Shown here: positions 1 to 6,563 of the stretch, in pieces
How positions within the stretch are numbered: position 1 is the first letter of the stretch
How the letters are laid out: each line of letters starts with the position of its first letter
From: CAG-964 sp902789345
GTDB taxonomy: Bacteria; Bacillota; Clostridia; Oscillospirales; Acutalibacteraceae
DNA: 9,544 nucleotides
NCBI GenBank assembly: GCA_052117325.1
Contig: JBQKJJ010000036.1
Direction: 5' to 3' (one strand)
Translations under genes and position numbers: made by a program
Notes under the pieces: generated by a model
What the model saw: the letters and a program-made list of their open reading frames with translations, nothing else
Database searches by the model: none
Told to the model about the DNA's origin: nothing

Positions 1-2
1 TC

Positions 3-38
3 GATGATGAAATGGATTTGATCTACGCTGCAGTATGA
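3..38 (+). CDS. C-terminal end of an unidentified protein (partial)
   Basis: Frame 3 is open from the window edge and gives DDEMDLIYAAV before a TGA at 36-38; the other two forward frames close within 21 bases. The fragment is acidic and too short to name. It may be the tail of a gene lying to the left, but twelve codons can stay open by chance, so this is a weak call. Confidence 0.3.
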   Translation, partial: DDEMDLIYAAV

Positions 39-51
39 CACGAGTGGCCGC

Positions 52-100
52 CGGATTTTCCTCTTCTGGTCGCCTGCGGCTCCCTCCAGAAGAAAATCCG
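52..100. repeat. Large imperfect hairpin, possible dispersed intergenic repeat
   Basis: The arm at 52-60 pairs perfectly with 92-100 (nine pairs). After a three-base bulge at 61-63, 64-69 pairs with 86-91 (six pairs), leaving a GC-rich loop. No T-run follows, so it is not a standard terminator. It is more GC-rich than its surroundings, which suggests a mobile or dispersed repeat unit. An open frame crosses it (35-268), but that frame has no ribosome binding site and encodes low-complexity sequence. The rest of the 39-344 spacer is AT-rich, with a tandem nonamer TAAATAATG at 281-298 and a small hairpin at 221-240. Confidence 0.4.
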
Positions 101-344
101 AAAGGTTCTCATAATTTGGTTGGTTCTAACACGAAAAATGCTCAACTTATTATTGCAATTGACCATATTTTTTACAGTCTGAATTTTAAAAATTTTTTAA
201 AAGAGGATGTTATTACAACAAGCACTAGTGACCCAGTGCTCGAAGAAAATGAAACTCCGATTCTCTAAGACTCTTCTATATAAATAATGTAAATAATGTA
301 ATACAAAAAATATTGCTGACGCACTGTTCAGAAGTTGCTTTGTG

Positions 345-353
345 TGTTATACT
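345..353 (+). promoter_or_regulatory. Extended -10 promoter for the DUF218 membrane gene
   Basis: TGtTATACT is an extended -10 element about 30 bp before the chosen start codon. No good -35 is seen at 16-18 bp, as is common for extended -10 promoters. Transcription would start near 360, giving a short leader that holds the Shine-Dalgarno at 370-375. Confidence 0.45.
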
Positions 354-382
354 TGTTTATCAAGAATGTAAGGAGTGAGTGT

Positions 383-1843
383 ATGTTAAAAAAGAGGTCT
401 TTTTTTGCGGCTGGTTTAATAATTGTTCTGACTTTAGGTGTATTCCTGTATATGCTCACATTCTGTGGGAGCTACTCGGTTTACATCCCTGAAAATTATA
501 TAAGCGATTTGTCTGATATTAAGATTAAATATTCTCATGACGGCATTGTCAGTCACAGCGAGCCTGTTTATGATAACGGATTTATAAAGCTGACCTTTAA
601 TTCGCTGATGCAGGGAAAAACAGAAGCAGAAATCTTTGCTTTTAAAGAAAGTGATACGCAGTTGTATTACTCACAGTTTGTTGATTTGAGGGTAAACGCA
701 TTCAACATGCTGACTAACGGCAATTTTCATGACAACCTTGTGCAGGATATATCGGGTTATCCTGTATTTTACATTGCAGGAGCGCTGTTTTTCGGCATAA
801 TGGCTGTATATATGATTATCCGTTTCAGAAAAAGTCTTAAAAAGCATTTATGCTCTTACAGTACCGTTCTTGATTGTTCGCTGATGATAGTTTTTGTCGG
901 ATTGGCAATCCTATTTATTGCTTTGTCAGTGCTCCTGCTTATCAACTACCGAGCATATCAGCTGTCAAGCATAAACTACCTGACCACAGTAACAATGCTC
1001 CTTACAATTCTTTTTTCTACTCCTTTTGTTTTACTGTATTCAATATCAATGACAGTCAGCAATATTTCGCTTATTCGCCACGAGGGCTTTCGTGTTGCAA
1101 ATGCTTTAGGAATAATTATCAGCGCTGTTATGACTTTAGGAGTATTTGTTTGCATTATTGTTCCGTTTAGATTCATTATTATAGACTGGAATTCACATAT
1201 CGTTTACTCGATGATATGCACTCTCTATGTTTTTTCAGAGGTGCTTTTGCTTGGAACAAAAATATGTGCCTTAAAGGCTGCAAAGCATAAGCCTGAGTAT
1301 GATAAGGATTATATAATTATCCTTGGCTGCGGAATAAAAAAAGACGGAACCTTACTGCCTCTTTTAAAAGGAAGAGTTGATAAGGCGATAGAGTTCTACA
1401 ACGCACAATTACAGGCAACAGGCAAAAAAGCCGTGTTTGTTCCCTCGGGAGGTCAGGGCAGTGATGAGATAATCTCTGAAGGCGAGGCAATGCAGCGTTA
1501 TCTTCTGGAGCAGGGAATTCCCAAGGAGCAAATAATGCCTGAAACCAAGTCAACAAACACTTTTGAAAATATGAAGTTTTCAAAAGAACTGATTGCTGAC
1601 AGTGATGCAAAAGTTGTATTTTCAACTACTAACTACCATGTTTTCAGAAGCGGTATTTTTGCATCTCAGGCAGGACTCAACGCTGAGGGAATGGGCAGTA
1701 AAACCAAGTGGTATTTCTGGCCTAATGCATTTATCAGAGAATTTATAGGCTTGATTTTAAGTCAGAAGAAAAAAATCATTGTTCTTGCTGTTCTGACATT
1801 GCTGATTATTGTCGGCACGGCATTACTGACAGTTTTATACTAA
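383..1843 (+). CDS. Polytopic membrane protein with C-terminal DUF218 (YdcF/SanA/ElyC-like) domain
   Basis: A 486-residue protein. I chose ATG 383 because AAGGAG at 370-375 lies seven bases upstream; an in-frame ATG at 335 lacks a site. Visible order: a membrane segment or uncleaved signal (about 8-28), an extracytoplasmic segment (30-125), five hydrophobic segments (about 127-147, 163-188, 199-221, 239-262, 270-292), the DUF218 domain (about 308-452) and a C-terminal membrane helix (464-485). DUF218 marks include ILGCG at 313-317, LKGRVDKA, SGGQG with SEGEAM at 366-370, the STNTFEN block near 390-396 and TTNYHVFRSG near 415-424. DUF218 proteins such as SanA and ElyC are linked to envelope integrity in enterobacteria, and E. 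coli YdcF binds S-adenosylmethionine; the reaction is unknown here. The gene appears monocistronic and converges on the two-component operon. Confidence 0.9.
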   Translation: MLKKRSFFAAGLIIVLTLGVFLYMLTFCGSYSVYIPENYISDLSDIKIKYSHDGIVSHSEPVYDNGFIKLTFNSLMQGKTEAEIFAFKESDTQLYYSQFVDLRVNAFNMLTNGNFHDNLVQDISGYPVFYIAGALFFGIMAVYMIIRFRKSLKKHLCSYSTVLDCSLMIVFVGLAILFIALSVLLLINYRAYQLSSINYLTTVTMLLTILFSTPFVLLYSISMTVSNISLIRHEGFRVANALGIIISAVMTLGVFVCIIVPFRFIIIDWNSHIVYSMICTLYVFSEVLLLGTKICALKAAKHKPEYDKDYIIILGCGIKKDGTLLPLLKGRVDKAIEFYNAQLQATGKKAVFVPSGGQGSDEIISEGEAMQRYLLEQGIPKEQIMPETKSTNTFENMKFSKELIADSDAKVVFSTTNYHVFRSGIFASQAGLNAEGMGSKTKWYFWPNAFIREFIGLILSQKKKIIVLAVLTLLIIVGTALLTVLY

Positions 1844-1891
1844 TACAAAATAAGATATTATTTTCTTAATAAAGATTTATAATGTTAAGGA

Positions 1892-1932
1892 AATGGGCTA
1901 TTGTAAATTTTACTCATTTGCAACAGCCCATT
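1892..1932. terminator. Hairpin between convergent genes, possible weak bidirectional terminator
   Basis: The arm 1892-1907 is complementary to 1917-1932 over 16 positions, with one mismatch and one G-U pair on either strand and a nine-base loop. It sits between the stops of the DUF218 gene and the response regulator. Neither side has a good T-run, so termination strength is doubtful. Confidence 0.5.
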
Positions 1933-1985
1933 AATAATCTGTATGAAATTTTGTTCTGTTAAGTAACCGATTAATAAGTGTTTAC

Positions 1986-2789
1986 TTAGTAATCCTCATC
2001 ATAATCGTAGTCATCAAACATAAAGTCTGCCCAATAATACTGCGCCATATATTCGCTGTTGTAGGAATTAACGGCACCTGAGTCAAGCTCCTTAAAGCGA
2101 TAGTAATCGCAGTCAAGCTTGCTTACATTTACAGAAAGGCTGTTGTATTTTTTAAACACTGCGTCAGCCGCACCGCATTTTTTCAGGCTTTTCATCATTG
2201 CCGAAATAATTTTCTGAATATATGCCTGTTGCTTTAGGTCATAAGGTTCATCTTCAAACAGAGCCGCCGCAATTTCTTTGATTGTGCAGGAGCTTCCGTG
2301 TCGGTGAACAAGATAGGCAAAAACCTCTTTTGAACGGCTTCTTTCAAAATGAATAGGAACTCCGTCGGGTGTAAATACATCAAAATTTCCAAAGCACTGA
2401 ACACGAAGAAGTACATCACTTTTTGGTTCAATCGGGTGACGAAGCTCAGCAAGCTCCGCCTCAACCTTTTCCTTTGTTACGGGCTTCATTATATATCCGC
2501 TTGCGTGAAGCTTCATTGCGTCGCCCGTATATTGGTCAAAGCCTGTTACAAAAATGATATTCAGCTTTGGATTGATGTCCTTTAGCTTTTTTGCAAGCTC
2601 TACACCGTTCATTCCACGCATATGTATATCAAGAAATGCGATTTCGCAGGGTGGATTTTCCGACGCAAATTCAAGAAGCCGTGACGGTTTTGCAAAATCA
2701 AATATTTCGGCATCGGGCAAAGCTTGCCTTATAGCGTCAGTCAGCATTTCACGAGCCAGAGTTTCATCATCAGCCGCTAAAATTCTCAT
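1986..2789 (-). CDS. Response regulator with receiver domain and SARP-like winged-helix output domain
   Basis: A 267-residue cytoplasmic regulator. Residues 1-118 form a receiver domain: acidic pocket D7 and D8, phosphoacceptor D54 (FLDIHM), switch T82 (FVTGFD) and K102 followed by P103. From about 127 the sequence (RVQCFGNFDV, then RSRSKEVFAYLVH, IKEIAAALFEDEP and YIQKIISAMMKSL) follows the OmpR-like winged helix of SARP/BTAD activators rather than LytTR or a classical PhoB domain. The tail is unusual, a run rich in Asp and Tyr ending DDYDYDEDY. ATG 2789 lies one base after the kinase stop, and AAGGAGG lies inside the kinase end, so the two are co-transcribed and probably translationally coupled. 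The likely role is to take phosphate from the upstream kinase and activate target promoters; the SARP label rests on pattern resemblance. Confidence 0.9.
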   Translation of the reverse strand: MRILAADDETLAREMLTDAIRQALPDAEIFDFAKPSRLLEFASENPPCEIAFLDIHMRGMNGVELAKKLKDINPKLNIIFVTGFDQYTGDAMKLHASGYIMKPVTKEKVEAELAELRHPIEPKSDVLLRVQCFGNFDVFTPDGVPIHFERSRSKEVFAYLVHRHGSSCTIKEIAAALFEDEPYDLKQQAYIQKIISAMMKSLKKCGAADAVFKKYNSLSVNVSKLDCDYYRFKELDSGAVNSYNSEYMAQYYWADFMFDDYDYDEDY

Positions 2790-2790
2790 A

Positions 2791-4587
2791 TTAAATTTCC
2801 TCCTTTGGGATTGTTATTGTTGCAACCGTGCCTTTGCCAACCGTACTTTCAATATTAAGCACGGCATTGCACATTGTTTTAAGTCTGTTTCTCACATTTG
2901 CCATTCCAATATGAGTTCGTCCGTCATTCGGTTTTTTCGCTGTGTCAAATCCCACGCCGTCATCTGAAACAATGACCTCATATCGGTCATCAAATTCCTT
3001 TGTAGCAATAGTGACCGTTCCGCCGTCCTCTTTCATACCTACACCGTGCTTTACGGCATTTTCAACAAGAGGCTGTACTGTGAGGGATGGGATAAGAAAA
3101 TCTGTTGCTTCTATGTCATATTCAATGTTAAGCTCATCGCCAAAGCGCATTTTTTCAAGTGACAAATAGGTTTCAAGGTGCTTTAGCTCACTTTCAAACG
3201 GTACGGGAGCCTGTTCCTTGAGTGAATTCATATTCCTGCGCAGATACTCAGAAAATTCAATAGTAGCTTTCTTTGCTTTTGAGGGATTTTTTTCGCAAAG
3301 CTGTGCGATTGAAGTGAGCGAATTATAGAGAAAATGCGGTTGTATCTGCGATACCATAATTGAAACACGCATTTGCAGCATTTCATTCTGCATTTCCTGA
3401 TAGCGCAAAAGCTCCTTTTGATGTTCTCTTGTTTCACGCAACAGAAGATAAATCTGAATGACAACTGTGATAAGCAGACCTAATCTTATGAACACACGGT
3501 CGTGTGTAAAACCTGTTAAGGAGTTGATAAAATCAATAAGTCCTGCCACGACTAACGGACAAACCGAAATGAGAACTGCCCTTGAATTTTTACTTTTGAG
3601 CTTGAATGCTTCGTAGATAAGGCAAATAGTACTGCCAATACTTCCGAGCAGGATAAACGGGAATACAAAAATCTGACTTTTCAGAATATCCATAACGCCG
3701 AACAACTGCAAGAATACTGCTGCCATAGTCAGAAGTATAGACACAATAATGAGCATTGACATATATCCTTTGCAACGCTTGTCTTCAACATTCACTCTGA
3801 CATACAGAAAAGCCGTAATCGGCAACAGATATGCAGCAAATTCGTCAAACACCATACAGAGTACCGGGTTGCCGATCCATAATGGGAGATAGGTATAAAT
3901 TGAATCAGTGAGAACATAAACTCCGCCCGCAATTGCCATAAGAGCAAGGGCGATGTTTCTAATCATTACATTCTTCCACAACAAGCCTGCAAGGGTAAAT
4001 GCAAACAATCCCAAAAAGCAAATTGCAAGACTTATTAAAATAGCAGGTGTATTGTTTTTAAGTAAGTCATTGTATAAGGTATCCTTATTACCGACCGTAA
4101 GCCTGTTATGTGTATCCTGTATAGGATTAAAACCGGCAAAAACAGTGTAAGGATTTGAAATTGTCAATTCAATTTCTGTATTATGGGGAATTTCATCAGC
4201 CGATACATAAGCAATAGAATTGCCGGGTGTTATTGTTGAAGCTCCGGTATCATAATGATTTGTGGCTACAACTTCTCCGTCAGCCTTAATCTCAACCCAT
4301 ACATCACACATAGAAATAATTAAGTACTGATTTTTCGGAATGTCCTGAGAAAGTATTCCTCTGAAAGTCACCGTTTCGTAATTATCATTAATAAAGTCGT
4401 TGCTTGACTGAATTTTATTCCAACTTTCGCCGTCTGTGGTATACTCCCCGATAATTGATACTTTTGCAGATTCTGTATCGACTGCTTCTGTTTGATAACT
4501 GACGGCAGTCCATACAAATAAAAAGGCAAATAAAAGCAATATGCCAAGAGTACCTGTGAGAATAAAGGCTTTTGTATTATTTTTCAA
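2791..4587 (-). CDS. Sensor histidine kinase, 7TMR-DISM/LytS type (His_kinase plus HATPase_c)
   Basis: A 598-residue membrane kinase. The start is TTG 4587, supported by GAGGTGA at 4595-4601 with a seven-base spacer. An N-terminal membrane helix (about 9-29) is followed by an extracytoplasmic beta-rich domain (30-175) that resembles a jelly-roll ligand domain, then seven hydrophobic helices (about 181-204, 209-229, 242-264, 276-297, 304-326, 336-356, 366-384), the 7TMR-DISM plan. A short coiled coil (385-410) leads to the LytS-type His_kinase motif SQIQPHFLYNSL with phosphoacceptor H418, then HATPase_c: N510 in LVENAVKHG, DDGVGFD at 542-548, and later HIGMANVRNRL and GKGT. It should autophosphorylate and pass phosphate to the adjacent response regulator. 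The signal is unknown; in this class it is often an extracellular small molecule or carbohydrate. Confidence 0.93.
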   Translation of the reverse strand: MKNNTKAFILTGTLGILLLFAFLFVWTAVSYQTEAVDTESAKVSIIGEYTTDGESWNKIQSSNDFINDNYETVTFRGILSQDIPKNQYLIISMCDVWVEIKADGEVVATNHYDTGASTITPGNSIAYVSADEIPHNTEIELTISNPYTVFAGFNPIQDTHNRLTVGNKDTLYNDLLKNNTPAILISLAICFLGLFAFTLAGLLWKNVMIRNIALALMAIAGGVYVLTDSIYTYLPLWIGNPVLCMVFDEFAAYLLPITAFLYVRVNVEDKRCKGYMSMLIIVSILLTMAAVFLQLFGVMDILKSQIFVFPFILLGSIGSTICLIYEAFKLKSKNSRAVLISVCPLVVAGLIDFINSLTGFTHDRVFIRLGLLITVVIQIYLLLRETREHQKELLRYQEMQNEMLQMRVSIMVSQIQPHFLYNSLTSIAQLCEKNPSKAKKATIEFSEYLRRNMNSLKEQAPVPFESELKHLETYLSLEKMRFGDELNIEYDIEATDFLIPSLTVQPLVENAVKHGVGMKEDGGTVTIATKEFDDRYEVIVSDDGVGFDTAKKPNDGRTHIGMANVRNRLKTMCNAVLNIESTVGKGTVATITIPKEEI

Positions 4588-4621
4588 TTCTGAATCACCT
4601 CTGTTTCCTTAATTATACACC

Positions 4622-4650
4622 ATTATATACTGATTTTTGCAACAAAACAA
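4622..4650 (-). promoter_or_regulatory. Sigma-70-type promoter of the two-component operon
   Basis: On the minus strand TTGTTT (4650-4645) and a consensus TATAAT (4627-4622) are separated by exactly 17 bp. Transcription would begin about 4615, giving a leader of roughly 28 nt that carries the GAGGTGA ribosome binding site. Confidence 0.6.
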
Positions 4651-4702
4651 ATGAATTTAAAAAAATTTTTAAAAAATCAAAGAAATTTTATAATTTTAAA
4701 AA

Positions 4703-4734
4703 ATTTGTCCGTATTTTGTCATAGTCGGTATTAT
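4703..4734 (+). promoter_or_regulatory. Promoter of the DUF5684-like gene with SARP-spaced direct repeats
   Basis: ATTTGTC (4703-4709) and TTTTGTC (4714-4720) are direct heptamers with a four-base gap, an 11 bp period. The second ends eight bases before a -10-like TATTAT (4729-4734), and a weak TTGTCC (4705-4710) lies at a -35 distance of 18 bp. Classical SARP sites have this layout: heptamers 11 bp apart with the 3' copy 8 bp from the -10. The upstream stretch 4651-4700 is almost pure A/T. The link to the neighbouring SARP-like regulator is an inference. Confidence 0.45.
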
Positions 4735-4789
4735 ATTATATGACTGTAACAAAGAGAACAGCTCTTAATACTTAAAAGGAGGCCATTAA

Positions 4790-4804
4790 ATGAACAGGCA
4801 GTAA
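4790..4804 (+). CDS. Four-residue leader mini-ORF (MNRQ)
   Basis: ATG-AAC-AGG-CAG-TAA is preceded by an optimal AAAAGGAGG at 4774-4782 with a seven-base spacer, a stronger site than that of the main gene. The stop is immediately followed by another ATG (4805) opening a 25-codon frame (MNYPVITLFNKILEEKL...) that closes at 4882, inside the main gene in another frame. This could be a translated leader controlling the downstream gene, or the remnant of a broken start. Translation is not proven. Confidence 0.4.
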   Translation: MNRQ

Positions 4805-4854
4805 ATGAATTATCCGGTCATTACATTATTTAATAAAATTTTGGAGGAAAAATT

Positions 4855-5364
4855 ATGTTTGATTATTTACAAAACTATTTAAGCACAGTTCACATTTCCG
4901 CATTATTAATTTTACTCGGAATTATTCTTGGAACATTACTTGTTATTTACGCAGTTACCGTTATTGCGTGGTGGAAAATTTTTAAAAAAGCAGACCAACC
5001 CGTATGGAAATCTATTATTCCGTTCTATAACGGCCATATAATGTATAAAATTTGTTGGAAACCTGCATTTTTCTGGCTTATGTTAGTCCTTGCAGTTGCA
5101 GGAATGGTTATGACGGGATATATATTTTCATCAGGCGGTTTTGAAACAATTATTTATATTATCGGTTGCGCTTTTCTTCTGCTTGCACTTTACATTGATG
5201 TTCTTCATTCGTTCAAGCTTTCAAAAGCATTCGGTCACGGAACAGGATTTGCAATCGGATTAGTTTTTCTGCCGACAATCTTCGGGTTGATTCTTGCCTT
5301 TGGAAAATCGCAGTATATCGGCATAACGGAAAATGCTACTAATACTTCAGGAACCATTGATTAA
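4855..5364 (+). CDS. Small membrane protein, DUF5684-like
   Basis: A 169-residue protein starting at ATG 4855 with GGAGG at 4843-4847, seven bases away. Four hydrophobic segments are visible (about 14-38, 71-91, 98-118, 131-149). The block WWKIFKKADQPVWKSIIPFY (39-58), the WKPAFFW stretch (68-74) and the C-terminal FLPTIFGLILAFGKSQY (138-154) match the pattern I associate with DUF5684, a family of small polytopic proteins without an assigned function. The short polar tail (155-169) is presumably cytoplasmic. The gene is divergent from the histidine kinase and shares a 267 bp regulatory region with it, so it is a natural target of that two-component system. It stands alone in its transcription unit. 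The family call is by recall of the motif and not a search. Confidence 0.8.
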   Translation: MFDYLQNYLSTVHISALLILLGIILGTLLVIYAVTVIAWWKIFKKADQPVWKSIIPFYNGHIMYKICWKPAFFWLMLVLAVAGMVMTGYIFSSGGFETIIYIIGCAFLLLALYIDVLHSFKLSKAFGHGTGFAIGLVFLPTIFGLILAFGKSQYIGITENATNTSGTID

Positions 5365-5513
5365 CTCACACTGAAAGCTGTTTGCACATCTTGCTTGCAT
5401 ATTTTCCGTCATCTTGCCCCCAAATCCTCGTAATGCGTCAGCGTTACTGCGGTTTATCAGTTTATCCTGACAAAAAATCTGACTGCGCAATATGCACAAA
5501 CGATTTAATCAGT
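5347..5513 (-). repeat. Possible dispersed repeat with open minus-strand frame
   Basis: On the minus strand a frame without an ATG or ribosome site is open from about 5513 to a TGA at 5347-5349. It includes INRSNADALRGFGGKMTENM and overlaps the 3' end of the DUF5684-like gene. The stretch about 5370-5490 is more GC-rich than its surroundings. I have a weak impression that similar ALRGFGG-type translations recur between genes of gut Clostridia, which would make this an intergenic repeat rather than a gene. Confidence 0.25.
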
Positions 5514-5629
5514 GTTTCTCTAAGCGTCCAAATAGCTACGATGAATGGGTAAAACTAGGATTTAAGGAAACTCCCGATGAAATGGTTGATATTTTTTATC
5601 AAGTAATGAATGATAGAAATTATAATTAA
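5492..5629 (+). CDS. Hypothetical 45-residue ORF or gene remnant
   Basis: ATG 5492 opens a 45-codon frame (MHKRFNQCFSKRPNSYDEWV, then KLGFKETPDEMVDIFYQVMN) ending at TAA 5627-5629. Composition is protein-like, with spaced hydrophobic and charged residues suggesting a helical C-terminus, but no Shine-Dalgarno precedes it and two in-frame stops lie just upstream. It may be the surviving 3' end of a decayed gene. I do not recognise the family. Confidence 0.3.
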   Translation: MHKRFNQCFSKRPNSYDEWVKLGFKETPDEMVDIFYQVMNDRNYN

Positions 5630-5662
5630 TTCAACACCGATGAAAATGCACCAAACAACAAA

Positions 5663-5694
5663 AAATGCACCCATAACACAGCTTAGGTGCATTT
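5663..5694 (+). terminator. Terminator-like hairpin with a duplicated left arm
   Basis: AAATGCACC (5663-5671) pairs perfectly with GGTGCATTT (5686-5694) across a 14-base loop. An extra copy of the left arm lies at 5643-5652, so two alternative pairings are possible. The tail is T-poor (GTATTA), so termination is uncertain. Confidence 0.4.
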
Positions 5695-5727
5695 GTATTA
5701 AAATAAGATATTTATTCCAGTAGTAAA

Positions 5728-5763
5728 CCACCGTAATTTTGATAGAATTACGGTGGACTTTTT
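5728..5763 (+). terminator. Rho-independent terminator
   Basis: A perfect 11 bp stem (5728-5738 with 5746-5756) with a seven-base loop is followed by AC and five T residues (5759-5763). It would end transcription coming from the DUF5684-like gene or from the 45-residue remnant. Confidence 0.7.
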
Positions 5764-5892
5764 ATATCGTTTCTCCTGCTAGACAGAGTGTGCTATATAA
5801 TAAAATGGGGTTGTAAATCTCAATTTGTGGAGATAAATAGAGTGCAGTATGCAATATAATTATATTTTATAATTAAAGAAACAGAACAGAAA

Positions 5893-6039
5893 ATGTATCG
5901 GCTTGCAAAGCAGATAGCTGATAAGAAATTAAGTACTAAAAAATTAAAACTAATAAATTTTTATATTAAAGGTCGTAGAGAACCCACAAGAATCAATGAC
6001 ACTAGGGACTGCTGTGTTGATGAATTTATAAAATTATGA
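5893..6039 (+). CDS. Hypothetical 48-residue basic ORF or gene remnant
   Basis: ATG 5893 to TGA 6037-6039 encodes MYRLAKQIADKKLSTKKLKL followed by INFYIKGRREPTRINDTRDC and a short tail. The frame stays open back to a TAA 39 bases upstream, but no ribosome binding site is seen. It is lysine and arginine rich. It may be a fragment of a DNA-binding or mobile-element protein, but I do not recognise it. Its 3' end overlaps the promoter of the TSCPD gene. Confidence 0.3.
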   Translation: MYRLAKQIADKKLSTKKLKLINFYIKGRREPTRINDTRDCCVDEFIKL

Positions 6040-6045
6040 TACAAT
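6017..6045 (+). promoter_or_regulatory. Promoter of the TSCPD-domain gene
   Basis: TTGATG (6017-6022) and TACAAT (6040-6045) are separated by 17 bp. Transcription would start about 6052, giving a leader of around 34 nt with AAGGAG at 6072-6077. Confidence 0.55.
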
Positions 6046-6085
6046 GTACTAAACAAGCAGCTTAGAATTTTAAGGAGTGGTTATA

Positions 6086-6346
6086 GTGGATTATACATAC
6101 AGGACTAATGCCGTTTGTGCACAGGAAATTCACTTTCATATTGACGGAGATGTAATAACAAATGTAGAATTTGTTGGTGGCTGTAACGGCAACCTAAAGG
6201 CTATTTCAAAGCTTGTGGATGGCTGTACGGTAAAGCAAATAGAGGATAAGCTGTCGGGAAATACCTGCGGAAGAAAGCCGACCTCTTGTGCTGACCAGCT
6301 TGCAATAGCAGTAAGAAAGGCGTATGAGGCAGAACAGAAGAAATAA
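6086..6346 (+). CDS. TSCPD/TIGR03905-type small protein
   Basis: An 86-residue protein. I chose GTG 6086 because AAGGAG at 6072-6077 lies eight bases before it; the in-frame GTG at 6077 overlaps that site. The sequence YTYRTNAVCAQEIHF, FVGGCNGNLKAISKL and CGRKPTSCADQLA follows the stand-alone TSCPD family (TIGR03905), related to the C-terminal domain of some ribonucleotide reductases. Five cysteines (C11, C33, C47, C61, C68) suggest metal or redox chemistry. The usual TSCPD signature reads TSCAD here (66-70), so the proline is replaced. The gene has its own promoter and a strong terminator and no functional partner nearby. The family function is not established. Confidence 0.88.
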   Translation: MDYTYRTNAVCAQEIHFHIDGDVITNVEFVGGCNGNLKAISKLVDGCTVKQIEDKLSGNTCGRKPTSCADQLAIAVRKAYEAEQKK

Positions 6347-6431
6347 GCGACGCTTTATTTACGGTTTTTGTATAACATTGCACCGAAAGGATTAATTTAA
6401 TAAAGATTAATAATAGTTTACAAAACAAAAC

Positions 6432-6492
6432 CTCGGCACAGCATACCATAACATAACAGTAAAGGTATGCTGTGCCGGGCTCTTTTATTTTT
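6432..6492. terminator. Strong bidirectional rho-independent terminator
   Basis: A perfect 14 bp stem (6434-6447 with 6464-6477), extendable by a wobble and a C-G pair, closes a 16-base loop. On the plus strand it is followed by CTCTTTTATTTTT; on the minus strand the other flank reads TTTTGTTTT. It ends the TSCPD transcript and blocks read-through in both directions. The following 6493-6563 has only a repeated ACAGATTAAG at about 6529-6548. Confidence 0.8.
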
Positions 6493-6563
6493 GTGTTCTT
6501 ATACTGACACCAAATAAATACTGCAAACAGATTAAGAACAGATTAAGATATGATACAACATAG

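Noticed and set aside
35..268. 77-codon plus-strand frame
   Set aside because: It has no ribosome binding site, runs through a strong hairpin and has low-complexity content; I treat the region as a repeat-bearing spacer.
279..298. CRISPR-like or microsatellite repeat TAAATAATG
   Set aside because: Only two tandem copies in AT-rich DNA; no CRISPR array with regular spacers was seen anywhere in the window.
2554..2967. 137-codon plus-strand frame across the kinase/regulator junction
   Set aside because: It is fully antisense to two well-supported genes and has no ribosome site.
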